NCBI GenBank assembly: GCA_001994995.1
Contig: MDJM01000012.1
Location: 1 to 32,762 of the forward strand
DNA: 32,762 nucleotides
Reading direction: 5' to 3'
Source of the DNA: Candidatus Parepulonipiscium sp. PG-Nuni2H_MBin01
GTDB taxonomy: Bacteria > Bacillota > Clostridia > Lachnospirales > Cellulosilyticaceae
Shown here in pieces: positions 16,132 to 24,593 of this stretch (the first letter of the stretch is position 1; each line of letters begins with the position of its first letter). The notes beneath the pieces were generated by a model, which was not told the DNA's origin, searched no databases, and worked only from the letters and a program-made list of their open reading frames with translations. The position numbers and the translations under genes are program-made.

Positions 16132-17676
16132 CTACCAAGCGCCTAATTTATTTATAGTAATATCATATATACCGTCCATAGTCTGCATAATCTTAGCAGC
16201 CATTTGATAAGCCTGATTGTATTTAACCATATTCATAAATTCCTCAGTAGTATCAACCTGAGAAGTAGACAAACGTTGGTTTTCAATAGTTAATCTAACA
16301 TTAGATTGAGTATTATAATACATATCCGCTTCTTGTGTGTTAATCGCTAATTGTGAAAATATCGCAATCATAGAATCTGAAGGTGAACCTTGTGCAAACA
16401 TATCTTTATTATTAAGTTGGCCAAATAAATCTGCAAGTAAATCATTATTACCTGGATTTGGATTAACTGTATTAGAACTATCGTCAACATCTATTACATG
16501 CTCATAGTTAGTTCTAAAGTTATATGCACTTAAATCAAGCTCGTATGAAATACTGAAATTAGCTGCTGTCATATTTGCATAATCAAAATCTGGGTCACTC
16601 GGCTGCATAATATTACCAGCAGCATCTGTATAAGAAAACATATATTGAGGTGGGTCCATTTGACCGCCGTTACCATCGCTATTATAAATTTCATTTAAGC
16701 TTTGTGAAAAAGTTCTAACGTACTCATCCAATCTATCTATATAATACGGAATACCATTGTAATCAGGAGAACCCGCACCATCACGCATATCAAGCGCACC
16801 TCCCAATTGGCCCGAAAGATTAGAACTCATCATATCAAATGGCTGACCGTCTGACCACACAACATCATATAATCCTGCCGCATCCCCTTCGTTTAACACA
16901 TCTGTTCTAAGCTCTAACTCAAACGTTCTACGACTTAAATGGTTTACTAAAGTTTGCCCATCAGTTTTTACCACAAACTGTAACTCAGTATTACCATCAG
17001 ATTTTAAAACTTCCTTTTCTTCAACTTCCACATTAATTAATTGAGATAACTCATCTACGCATAAATCCCTTTGGTCTCTTAATGCATTCGCTGTATCACC
17101 GCGCATCTCTTGGTAATAAATTTGTTCATTTAAGCTTTGAATACGTGCTGTTAACATATTTATTTCTTCCACTATAGTTTTCACTTCAAAGTTTAAGTCA
17201 CTTTGGAATTCTGTAAACTTGGTAGAAACGTTGTTATAGTATTGTGTAAAGTTAAGCATCATTTGTTTTGTTGATGAAGCATTCTCTACTGCTGTTGGGT
17301 CTTTACTAAAATCATCTATAGCATTAAACATATCAGTTAAAATTTTCGTAAAACCATCATCGCTAGGCTCATTAAAAACCCCTTCAAGTAAAGATGATTG
17401 TTGTAATTTAACCTCGTACTCTCCGTAACTTGCACTCTGCGTCCACAGCTTTTGGTCTAAAAATATATCTCTAACCCTGCTAACGCCAGTAGTTGTAACA
17501 CCCATACCAATCATACCAGTACCAAATCCACTAAGAGGGGTACTAGCTTGTTGCCCCACTACCTGTCTTGAGTACCCCGTAGTATTCATATTAGCAATAT
17601 TGTTTGATGTCACTGAAAGTCCTTGTTGTGCTGCAAATAAACCAGAAGATGCTATATTAAGTTCTGAAAAAGCCAT
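16132..17676 (-). CDS. flgK: Flagellar hook-associated protein FlgK (copy 1)
   Basis: 514 aa. FlgK (HAP1) is the first hook-filament junction protein. The N-terminus FSELNIASSGLFAAQQGLSVTSNNIANMNTTGYSRQ is the rod/hook-family motif (SGL..AQ..L.VTSNNIAN..T.GYSRQ). The C-terminus EEFMNMVKYNQAYQMAAKIMQTMDGIYDITINKLG is the matching coiled end. Both ends are intact. The centre (about 100-440) is the variable surface part, with no large insertion noted. The ATG follows TAGGAGGG. A second, longer FlgK lies directly upstream (93-nt gap) and flgL directly downstream. Of the two, this one adjoins flgL as in standard operons, so it is the likelier canonical FlgK. Confidence 0.92.
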   Translation of the reverse strand: MAFSELNIASSGLFAAQQGLSVTSNNIANMNTTGYSRQVVGQQASTPLSGFGTGMIGMGVTTTGVSRVRDIFLDQKLWTQSASYGEYEVKLQQSSLLEGVFNEPSDDGFTKILTDMFNAIDDFSKDPTAVENASSTKQMMLNFTQYYNNVSTKFTEFQSDLNFEVKTIVEEINMLTARIQSLNEQIYYQEMRGDTANALRDQRDLCVDELSQLINVEVEEKEVLKSDGNTELQFVVKTDGQTLVNHLSRRTFELELRTDVLNEGDAAGLYDVVWSDGQPFDMMSSNLSGQLGGALDMRDGAGSPDYNGIPYYIDRLDEYVRTFSQSLNEIYNSDGNGGQMDPPQYMFSYTDAAGNIMQPSDPDFDYANMTAANFSISYELDLSAYNFRTNYEHVIDVDDSSNTVNPNPGNNDLLADLFGQLNNKDMFAQGSPSDSMIAIFSQLAINTQEADMYYNTQSNVRLTIENQRLSTSQVDTTEEFMNMVKYNQAYQMAAKIMQTMDGIYDITINKLGAW

Positions 17677-17769
17677 ATTATTTCCCTCCTAAAATCGATT
17701 AAAAGTAATTAGATTCTTGTCAGCTATTTATAACTCTCTTTAGTTTATTTCGTGTACATCTTGCGTTCA

Positions 17770-19467
17770 TTACATCTGGTTAATAACTTTATCTAACATA
17801 CCGTCCATTATAGTCATTACCCTTGATGCCGCATTATAAGCATATTGGTATTTCATCATAGTAGAAAGCTCTTCATCTTGAGATACATTAGACCGTGCCC
17901 ATCTCTCATTAGCTAAACTGTCTACAACATCATACTTCTCTTGTGATCGACTAGCATATTCATAACCATCCTGTCCCAATTCAGTTACAAACTCAGCGTA
18001 AAAATCTTGGAAGTTTACTAACTTTGCATACGGTGCGTTCGGGTCTTCTACTATATTTCCGTCATCATCATACTCCGCATACCACATTCTCTTAGAACTC
18101 CACGACTCCAACATATCTTGCACTTTACTATTATCACCATTGTTACCAGTTTCTGTTACAGTACCAAGCTTATTATAACCACCATCAGCTAATAGCGCCG
18201 GGTTAACCTGGATATTATCAATAGTTAAATATTCTTTAATGTTTTCATGATACTCAAGCATAGCCTCATTATACGCTGCTATATCCGCTGCTGTTGGGTC
18301 ATCTGGTAATACTGGCGCTGTTACTGTACCACTATTAATAGGTACAAACATAGGTTCTCCAACTAACCCTTCATGTACACCTATTCCTTCCCCATTTAGT
18401 GTATCATTAATACTAGAAACTATTTCCGTTAACAAAACATTAAGTTTCATCTGCATTTCAGGAATAATGTAACTATTTCCACTAACATCAACACTATATC
18501 TATCATCAATAGTTACATCCGCCCATGTCGTATCCTCATCTGCGGCACTTGGCCCACGTGATAATAAAAGTGCTTTTAAAGACCCTTGGTCATTACCCAT
18601 TTCCGAGTTAACCACTTGAGAACTCGCGCTATCTGGGTCAGTAAAGTTAAATACATCAGCTTGTGTATCCGCCCACACTGGCTTTACATAAGGACTCATA
18701 GGCTCTGTTTGTGCTAAACCAATCTCTGTAACAAACCCTTGTTTAACTAATATTCTGTTATTAGATTTTATTACTACAGTGTTATCTGATAGCTCATAAT
18801 AATCTATATCCATATAGCCTGATAGCTCATCTAGCAACACATTTCTTGCATCTCTATAATCATTGGCATTATCTCCGCCAATTTCTGATAGTGATATTAA
18901 AGTATTTAAATTGTCAATATCTGCTGTAATTTCATTAATTCTATTAACTGAGTTTATGATTTGTGAATTAAGGTTATCTTGATAGGATTTTAAACTGTCT
19001 TGGATGTGATTTATGCGTTGTACCATAACGGATGCACTTTGGATAAATGCCATTCTTTCTTCTACCCCAGATGGGTTTGTGGATAACTTTTGTGCCTGTG
19101 ACCAAAAGCTTTCAAAAACTTGGCTTAGTGCTTCTCCGTAAGGCTCGTCTAGTATAGCTTCTATTTCTAAAGAAGTGGAACTTTGTACCTGATAAAATGC
19201 TAATACTGAGTTTTCCGTTCTGTATCTTGCATCAGCAAATTCATCTCTAATTTGTCGTATTTCAGTATTGGATACCCCTATACCCTTTTGCATAAAGGAA
19301 CCGCCGTTGCTAGTACCTACGTTTAAGTACGCCGTATCATGTTGTAGTAATTGTTGTCTTGTATAACCTACAGTATTAACATTAGCCAAGTTGTGTGAAG
19401 TTACTGATAAACCTGTTTGGCTTGTTTTAAGACCTGATGCTGCGGTAAATAACCCTGACATTGACAT
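17770..19467 (-). CDS. flgK: FlgK-like hook-associated protein (copy 2, longer)
   Basis: 565 aa. It has a full FlgK N-terminus (MSGLFTAASGLKTSQTGL, then VTSHNLANVNTVGYTRQ) and C-terminus (LSTMMKYQYAYNAASRVMTIMDGMLDKVINQM). The middle differs from copy 1 and includes an acidic, proline-containing stretch (TAPVLPDDPTAADIAAYNEAMLEYHE, about 390-415). The two copies are clearly paralogous, not a split gene, since each carries both ends. The ATG follows AAAAAGGAGAG. It follows flgN with a 66-nt gap and precedes copy 1 with 93 nt. It may be a second junction protein or a FlgK variant; function is inferred only from the family. Confidence 0.85.
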   Translation of the reverse strand: MSMSGLFTAASGLKTSQTGLSVTSHNLANVNTVGYTRQQLLQHDTAYLNVGTSNGGSFMQKGIGVSNTEIRQIRDEFADARYRTENSVLAFYQVQSSTSLEIEAILDEPYGEALSQVFESFWSQAQKLSTNPSGVEERMAFIQSASVMVQRINHIQDSLKSYQDNLNSQIINSVNRINEITADIDNLNTLISLSEIGGDNANDYRDARNVLLDELSGYMDIDYYELSDNTVVIKSNNRILVKQGFVTEIGLAQTEPMSPYVKPVWADTQADVFNFTDPDSASSQVVNSEMGNDQGSLKALLLSRGPSAADEDTTWADVTIDDRYSVDVSGNSYIIPEMQMKLNVLLTEIVSSINDTLNGEGIGVHEGLVGEPMFVPINSGTVTAPVLPDDPTAADIAAYNEAMLEYHENIKEYLTIDNIQVNPALLADGGYNKLGTVTETGNNGDNSKVQDMLESWSSKRMWYAEYDDDGNIVEDPNAPYAKLVNFQDFYAEFVTELGQDGYEYASRSQEKYDVVDSLANERWARSNVSQDEELSTMMKYQYAYNAASRVMTIMDGMLDKVINQM

Positions 19468-19533
19468 ATGCTCTTCTCTCCTTTTTGTGTTCTTGCTCCC
19501 CGTTTATTATAATCGCCTACAAAAAATTAAAAA

Positions 19534-20043
19534 TTATTGCTTTGCATCAAAAACTCGTATAGCGTCAACATTTTGTTGATAACCCGGTCTGCTATAATTT
19601 GCTTCTATACCTGCAAGTTGTGTCGTTTGTATCGCGTTTAGTGTAAACTCAACAAATTCAAGAGATTGCTCTATTAGTGTTTGGTTGTGAATATTCTTCT
19701 TTTTTAACTTATTTATTATATCGACAAGTTCCTCTCGTAACTTAACAAGTTTTTTACTAATTTCTAGTTCTTCACCCATTTTTGTTACAATTTTCGTCAA
19801 TGTTAAATCTTCGTAAGCTAGCCCTGTTACGGTAGCTACGTCTTTAAACAGCGTATCTCGCTTTTTATCTAAAAGACGTACCCGACCCACGAACTCTTCT
19901 TCTCTTAAACTAACTTCTTTAAGAAAATCAACATCTTTATCAACTAACGCTCTTGTTTTATACGTTGCTAAAGTATATAGTCCATCGTAACATTCTTTTT
20001 GCTCTTCTAAAACATCCACTATTTCAGTTATTAAACTCGCCAT
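19534..20043 (-). CDS. flgN: FlgN-family flagellar export chaperone
   Basis: 169 aa, helical and charged with heptad-like spacing (EIVDVLEEQKECYDGLYTLATYKTRALVDKDVDFLKEV at the start). FlgN binds the C-termini of FlgK and FlgL in the cytoplasm and takes them to the export gate. The position between flgM and flgK, as in Bacillus, supports the call more than the sequence alone, since the family is poorly conserved. AGGGGG lies just before the ATG; flgM ends 9 nt upstream. Confidence 0.82.
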   Translation of the reverse strand: MASLITEIVDVLEEQKECYDGLYTLATYKTRALVDKDVDFLKEVSLREEEFVGRVRLLDKKRDTLFKDVATVTGLAYEDLTLTKIVTKMGEELEISKKLVKLREELVDIINKLKKKNIHNQTLIEQSLEFVEFTLNAIQTTQLAGIEANYSRPGYQQNVDAIRVFDAKQ

Positions 20044-20052
20044 ATATACCCC

Positions 20053-20325
20053 CTAAATAAACATTTGGTTGAATATTGCTTCGCTTACATCTCTAGCGCT
20101 AACATCATATGTTCCGCTATCAATTTGCGCTTTTAATTCATTCACTCTATCCATTCTGGCTTCTGGCGTATCTTGTACTGCTTTGTATGCAGCTCCTCTT
20201 ACTAAAGCTTCATCTGAAAACTGTGCTTCATCTACTAATCCCGCTTTTAACTCTGGTTGCTTATATGCTGAAGTTACTGGTGTATTGTAAATTTGATTTA
20301 CTTGGTCTACACTTCCTATTCTCAT
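20053..20325 (-). CDS. flgM: Anti-sigma-28 factor FlgM
   Basis: 90 aa. FlgM holds the flagellar sigma factor (SigD/FliA) inactive until the hook is finished and FlgM is secreted or cleared. The C-terminal half, RVNELKAQIDSGTYDVSARDVSEAIF, is the sigma-binding region typical of the family; the N-terminus is short and disordered as usual. The ATG at 20325 follows AAAGGAGG. Upstream are a terminator and a sigma-D-type promoter, so it can be made by the very sigma factor it inhibits, a known feedback arrangement. Confidence 0.92.
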   Translation of the reverse strand: MRIGSVDQVNQIYNTPVTSAYKQPELKAGLVDEAQFSDEALVRGAAYKAVQDTPEARMDRVNELKAQIDSGTYDVSARDVSEAIFNQMFI

Positions 20326-20372
20326 ATGGGGTACCTCCTTTGCTAATTTCTTTTCTTATCCTCTTATTATAT

Positions 20373-20399
20373 ATATCGGTGTCTTCTACATAATCTTTA
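20373..20399 (-). promoter_or_regulatory. Sigma-28 (SigD/FliA) promoter of flgM
   Basis: Minus strand: TAAA (20399-20396), 15 nt, then ACCGATAT (20380-20373). The SigD consensus is TAAA-N15-GCCGATAT, so only the first base of the -10 differs. The predicted start is near 20366, about 40 nt before the flgM ATG. Confidence 0.85.
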
Positions 20400-20433
20400 A
20401 TAAAATTACGCTTTAGGCTTATCCTAAAGCGTA
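20400..20433 (-). terminator. Stem-loop terminator or attenuator between yvyF-like gene and flgM
   Basis: A perfect 11-bp stem TACGCTTTAGG (20433-20423) / CCTAAAGCGTA (20417-20407) with a 5-nt loop is followed on the minus strand by ATTTTATT. The tail is weaker than a full T-run, so some read-through from the comFC-yvyF unit into flgM is likely. It stands just upstream of the sigma-28 promoter. Confidence 0.7.
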
Positions 20434-20503
20434 GAAATTTTTTCCACTACTCTCAAAGCTATACAGGTATTGCGTTTGCACTATCGTTTTCGCTACTAAA
20501 ATT

Positions 20504-20911
20504 TTAGCGTCTATTATGCATTCTTATACCTTCGCTTTTCATAGGTGCTTCTTCAGCTTCTTTTTTAGCACCGCCTCCGCTTACTTCTTTAAACGAATCC
20601 GCCGTTTCTTTTTGGCAATCATCACATACACGTCCATGTTGTATTCTAACTCCACAAACATCACATGTAATTTTAATTGGCGAGTCTGATGTTAACTCAA
20701 TTCTTCCAGACCTAATAAAGCCTTCAATTAATTTAGGCGAAATGTTAAGCGCTTCACTAAGCATTTTAATATCCGTATGTGGATAATCATATAAATAATC
20801 TTTAATGTCTTTAATTAATGACTCATGATTTAATTTACATCTAGAACAGTATACTGGCCCTGATGTGTATTGAAATAATGTTCTACAATCTCTACATTTT
20901 TTTAGTTCCAT
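20504..20911 (-). CDS. yvyF: YvyF/TIGR03826-type flagellar operon zinc-ribbon protein
   Basis: 135 aa. Two zinc-binding regions are visible: CRDC...CSRC in the first 25 residues and CDVCGVRIQHGRVCDDC around 80-97. Between them is a helix-turn-helix-like stretch (IKMLSEALNISPKLIEGFIRSGRIEL), as in MerR-like or sigma-adaptor proteins. The tail is charged and low in order. The position between comFC and flgM is the same as yvyF in Bacillus subtilis, whose product is tied to flagellar gene control. The exact role is unknown. Confidence 0.85.
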   Translation of the reverse strand: MELKKCRDCRTLFQYTSGPVYCSRCKLNHESLIKDIKDYLYDYPHTDIKMLSEALNISPKLIEGFIRSGRIELTSDSPIKITCDVCGVRIQHGRVCDDCQKETADSFKEVSGGGAKKEAEEAPMKSEGIRMHNRR

Positions 20912-20938
20912 AAATCTTACTCCTTATACTATTTGGGC

Positions 20939-21655
20939 CTACGCCCTGCATATTACGAAAACATATACCAATTCAATATCATACCCCTTTTTTTTAAGGG
21001 CATTAATACATTCTCTTACAGTACTTCCTGTTGTATATATGTCGTCTACAATTGCGACTCTACGGATACAACTACTTTGTATATCGGTAAAATTTGGATT
21101 AACCCTAATAGCATCTTTAGTATTTTCTTTACGTTCTGCGGCAGATAGCCTATATAGCTCTGTAGTATTTTTAGTTCTTTCAAGCATATCTACCATAGGT
21201 ACCCCTACTAGATTAGATAACTCTTGTGCTAAATCGCAAGCCTGATTAAAGCCACGGGTTGTTAAACGTTTCTTATGAACGGGAACGGGGATAAGAGCAT
21301 CAATATTATTAAATACTTCTTTATCAAAGTGCTCAGCCATAAGGTTTGCATATCCTTTAGAGAATTTCCTAACTCCACTATATTTCCACCGGGCTATGGA
21401 TTTAGGTACTCCTCCTTTATATTGTAGCAATCCTTTAACTGCGTCAATGTCATCAGGTAATTTACTGCATTCTTGGCATGGCAGTTCTAAGCTACCACAC
21501 CTAGGGCATTGGTGGTATACTACTATTTTGTCTGTACATCTTAAACATAAATATTTATCTTCAATTAACTTTCCACATAGAATGCATTTGTTTGGAAATA
21601 TCAATTGTTTCACCAATCTACTTACATTATATGTCACTACAAAATCTTTTATCAT
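20939..21655 (-). CDS. comFC: ComFC/GntX-type phosphoribosyltransferase-like protein
   Basis: 238 aa from the ATG at 21655 (AAGGGG upstream); a GTG at 21685 would extend it by ten residues. The N-terminal third has Cys pairs (CILCGK, CLRC, CPRCGSLELPCQEC) forming a zinc ribbon. The C-terminal part is the PRTase-like domain: IPVPVHKKRLTTRGFNQA and the PRPP-loop-like VAIVDDIYTTGSTVREC. ComFC is needed for DNA uptake in competent Bacillus, and homologues are widespread in bacteria not known to be competent. Here recD2 lies upstream in place of comFA, behind a terminator, so comFC with yvyF forms its own unit. Confidence 0.88.
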   Translation of the reverse strand: MIKDFVVTYNVSRLVKQLIFPNKCILCGKLIEDKYLCLRCTDKIVVYHQCPRCGSLELPCQECSKLPDDIDAVKGLLQYKGGVPKSIARWKYSGVRKFSKGYANLMAEHFDKEVFNNIDALIPVPVHKKRLTTRGFNQACDLAQELSNLVGVPMVDMLERTKNTTELYRLSAAERKENTKDAIRVNPNFTDIQSSCIRRVAIVDDIYTTGSTVRECINALKKKGYDIELVYVFVICRA

Positions 21656-21697
21656 ATACAACCAACCCCTTAAAATTATTATCACCCAGTTTAAACC

Positions 21698-21738
21698 AAA
21701 AAATTCCCTTAACCTAATTTTTTTAAGGTTAAAGGAAT
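21698..21738 (-). terminator. Terminator after recD2
   Basis: Minus-strand arms at 21738-21726 and 21715-21703 pair over 13 bp with a single mismatch, followed by six T (21703-21698). The stem begins 3 nt after the recD2 stop, separating recD2 from comFC. Confidence 0.8.
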
Positions 21739-21740
21739 GG

Positions 21741-23957
21741 TTATATTAGTCTTGGTCCATGTGCTAACTGCCTCTTAAGACTAGAAAATCTTTCAATAGG
21801 TTTATTATTATCTACCATCTTATAAACAGTCTCTATAATGCCTACTATAACTACTATCTTTCTAGCTCGTGTAACAGCAGTATATAATAAATTCCTACTA
21901 AGTAGCATAGGTGGTCCGCTATGGATAGGAATAACAACAACAGGGTATTCGCTGCCCTGCGATTTATGAATAGTAATTGCATAGGCAAGGTCTAGTTCAT
22001 CTAGTTGATTAAATTCATATTCTACAGCTTTCATATCATCAAATAGTACTGTAACAATTTCCCGCTCTTTATCCACGCCTAATATAACTCCACAATCTCC
22101 ATTAAATACCCCAAGCCCCTCATCTATAGGTAAGCCTGTTCTGCTGTATACTTTCCATACAGTGCTATAGTTATTTTTAATTTGCATAACTTTATCGCCA
22201 GTTCTAAATATAGTGTGTCTATATTCATACTCATCTTTGTCGCTAGTTGCTGGGTTAATAGATTGTTGTAACACTTTATTTAGCTCTACTATCCCTAGCA
22301 CTCCCTTTTTCATAGGAGCTAACACTTGGATGTCTTTTTTTATATTTATTTCTTGATACTTAGGAAGCCTATCTAAAATTAAATCTACAATAGTATCTTT
22401 TACGTCATCAAGATTTGCTCTCTTTATAAGGAAGAAATCCGTATTGTCTTCATTAGACGTAGGGTACTCACCTTTATTAATTTTATGAGCATTTCTAACT
22501 ATAGCACTTTGATTTGCTTGCCTAAAAATTTGCGTAAGCTCTATAACTGGAATTCTTCTACTTGCAATAATATCTTTAAGCACATTTCCAGCTCCAACAG
22601 ATGGCAATTGGTCTACATCGCCAATAAGCACTATGCGTTGCCCCACTGCTACTGCCTTTAATAACGAGCCCATTAGCAATACATCCACCATAGACATCTC
22701 ATCTACAATTAAAACGTCTGTATCTAATGGATTATCTTCATTTCTGCAAAAAAACTGCGTCCCTCCACCTTCTAGAACCCTATGGATAGTTTGAGCTAGC
22801 ACATTAGTAGCCTCACTCAACCTTTTGGCCGCTCGGCCTGTAGGAGCAGCTAATAAAAATTTATCGCCATACTTATTTAGCATATGAATTAGAGCATTAG
22901 TAATAGTAGTCTTACCCGTGCCCGGCCCCCCAGTTATAACAGTGACCCCATTTTGCAAAGCTTGGCGTATTGCCTCTTTTTGCTCTTTAACTAATTCAAT
23001 TTCTAGCTCTAGCTCAGTTAGCAATATTTCCGCCTCAAAATTTAAATGCCTTTTTGCATTGTAACCAGTAGCTACATCTAGTAGCTTAAATGCGATATTT
23101 TCTTCGGTGTGATATAAAACAGATAAAAACACTACTTCTACACCATCATAAGTTTTTATAATAATTTGCCTACTAAGACTAAGCTCCTCAAGAGAGTTTT
23201 CTATTAACACAGCTTCTACACCAAGAAGAGATATACATTCATTAAATAGCAGATATTTTGGCAAATATGTGTTACCACGCTGGCTAGTTCGATTTAATAC
23301 AAAAAATATACCAGACTTAATTCGGTTACCATCATTAACATCTATACCCATCTCTCTAGCTATTTCATCAGCGCGTTTAAACCCTATACCAAAAATATCA
23401 CGTGCTAATTTATATGGGTTATCTTGTATAATGGCAATTGTATTTTGCTTATATTTTTCAAAAATTTTAATAGCATATGTTGAAGTAATGCCATATCCTT
23501 GCAAAAAAATCATAGCTTCTCTAAGCTCATACTGTTTATGATACTGCTCACTAATTTGCATAGCTTTCATTTTACTTATACCAACAATAGTGGATAATAT
23601 AACAGGGTCATTTTCAATTATATTAAGAGTATCAAGACCAAACTTAGTAACAATCTTATTGGCAGTCCTAGCACCAATACCCTTAATGACACCAGAAGCT
23701 AAATAGCGCTCAATCCCTTTAATTGATTTAGGCGCATTTTTAATAAACTTATCCACCTTAAGCTGTTTACCATAAACGTTATGAGTAGTCCAACTACCCG
23801 ACACCTGAACTTCCTCGCCAGGGTAAATACCAGGCAGTTGACCTACACAACATGTTTCATTTTCGTCCGTTAATATAATACATACTGTATAACCATTGTG
23901 ACTATCTTGATATATAATATTCTCAACAACGCCATCTATAACAATTTGTTCGTCCAT
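21741..23957 (-). CDS. recD2: RecD2-type ATP-dependent DNA helicase
   Basis: 738 aa, the usual RecD2 size. The N-terminus is an OB-like domain (VIDGVVENIIYQDSHNGY), followed by helix-hairpin-helix repeats (GVIKGIGARTANKIV, TIVGISKMKA, IFGIGFKRADEIA). The SF1B motor has Walker A TGGPGTGKTT (about 350), Walker B LIVDEMSMVD, IGDVDQLPSVGAGNVL, the C-terminal TIHKSQGSEYPVV and LLYTAVTRARK. RecD2 unwinds DNA 5'-3' in repair, independently of RecBC. The ATG follows AAAAGGA. A 19-codon hydrophobic ORF ends 15 nt upstream. Confidence 0.93.
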   Translation of the reverse strand: MDEQIVIDGVVENIIYQDSHNGYTVCIILTDENETCCVGQLPGIYPGEEVQVSGSWTTHNVYGKQLKVDKFIKNAPKSIKGIERYLASGVIKGIGARTANKIVTKFGLDTLNIIENDPVILSTIVGISKMKAMQISEQYHKQYELREAMIFLQGYGITSTYAIKIFEKYKQNTIAIIQDNPYKLARDIFGIGFKRADEIAREMGIDVNDGNRIKSGIFFVLNRTSQRGNTYLPKYLLFNECISLLGVEAVLIENSLEELSLSRQIIIKTYDGVEVVFLSVLYHTEENIAFKLLDVATGYNAKRHLNFEAEILLTELELEIELVKEQKEAIRQALQNGVTVITGGPGTGKTTITNALIHMLNKYGDKFLLAAPTGRAAKRLSEATNVLAQTIHRVLEGGGTQFFCRNEDNPLDTDVLIVDEMSMVDVLLMGSLLKAVAVGQRIVLIGDVDQLPSVGAGNVLKDIIASRRIPVIELTQIFRQANQSAIVRNAHKINKGEYPTSNEDNTDFFLIKRANLDDVKDTIVDLILDRLPKYQEINIKKDIQVLAPMKKGVLGIVELNKVLQQSINPATSDKDEYEYRHTIFRTGDKVMQIKNNYSTVWKVYSRTGLPIDEGLGVFNGDCGVILGVDKEREIVTVLFDDMKAVEYEFNQLDELDLAYAITIHKSQGSEYPVVVIPIHSGPPMLLSRNLLYTAVTRARKIVVIVGIIETVYKMVDNNKPIERFSSLKRQLAHGPRLI

Positions 23958-23972
23958 AGATTAATCCTTTTC

Positions 23973-24032
23973 CTAATTAGCCGGCAACAACAGTCCGAGT
24001 AAATCGAATACAAATAACAGCAATTCATTCAT
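23973..24032 (-). CDS. 19-residue hydrophobic leader peptide or microprotein upstream of recD2
   Basis: ATG at 24032 with GAGG eleven bases upstream opens a 19-codon frame encoding MNELLLFVFDLLGLLLPAN and ending TAG at 23973, only 15 nt before recD2. The peptide is an uninterrupted hydrophobic helix with two acidic residues. It could be a translated leader controlling recD2 or a tiny membrane protein. It may be a chance ORF; the ribosome site, tight spacing and one-sided amino-acid composition argue for translation. No family recognised. Confidence 0.4.
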   Translation of the reverse strand: MNELLLFVFDLLGLLLPAN

Positions 24033-24062
24033 ATCTTTGTCCTCATTCTAATCTAAATTTGG

Positions 24063-24112
24063 AAGAGTTTCTTCTTTAAATAATTATTTGATAATTTTAA
24101 AAGAGTTTCTTC
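24063..24112. repeat. Short direct repeat in the recD2 leader
   Basis: AAGAGTTTCTTC occurs at 24063-24074 and again at 24101-24112, 38 nt apart, within AT-rich non-coding sequence. The rest of 24033-24199 shows no gene and no strong promoter (a TATACT-like -10 has poor -35 spacing). A weak CTAAT/ATTAG hairpin lies just after the 116-aa gene. Confidence 0.45.
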
Positions 24113-24199
24113 CTTATAAGGAGTATAGTCTAAATTAGAGAATCTCATACAACGCACAAACAAAAATATTCAGATTTTGTTGTCTAATAAGTATTAGGC

Positions 24200-24550
24200 T
24201 TAACGCTTCCCAATAAGCCTAGTTAAGTGAATATCAATATGCTCATCATCATAATCAATAGAAGCCTCATCTACCATAGTTCCCACAATAGCAAGCCCTT
24301 CCTCACACTCTGATTCGCCAGTTAACGCCCAATAGTATTCTTCCATCTCATGCGCTCTAGGGTAACTTAAATACTGCTTTAGCCTTCTAACCGCTTTCTC
24401 ACTCTTTTTCAGCTTTTTAGCCGAAGCTGTAATTACAATTCTATCTTTATACGTAAAAATATTAACCTTTACCTCCTGTGCTTGAAACTCAAGAAAAAAC
24501 GTAGTAATTTCGTCCACCATTTTAGCCACTTTTTTAATTTCACGCTTCAT
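24200..24550 (-). CDS. Conserved-looking hypothetical protein, 116 aa
   Basis: 116 aa from the ATG at 24550, which has AAAGGA nine bases upstream; the frame could start eight residues earlier at 24574 without a good ribosome site. The protein is charged: a Lys-rich N-terminus, a beta-alpha section with DRIVITASAKKLKKSEKAVRRLKQYL, an acidic patch (HEMEEYYWALTGESECEEG) and a C-terminus DYDDEHIDIHLTRLIGKR. The beta-strand pattern faintly recalls small GHKL or anti-sigma-type folds, but no ATP-binding motif is visible. It starts 43 nt after the DUF1576 gene and is probably co-transcribed with it. Confidence 0.6.
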   Translation of the reverse strand: MKREIKKVAKMVDEITTFFLEFQAQEVKVNIFTYKDRIVITASAKKLKKSEKAVRRLKQYLSYPRAHEMEEYYWALTGESECEEGLAIVGTMVDEASIDYDDEHIDIHLTRLIGKR

Positions 24551-24593
24551 TATCATCTTTCCTTTCATAAACAAGAGGGGCTAAACCCCTCTC

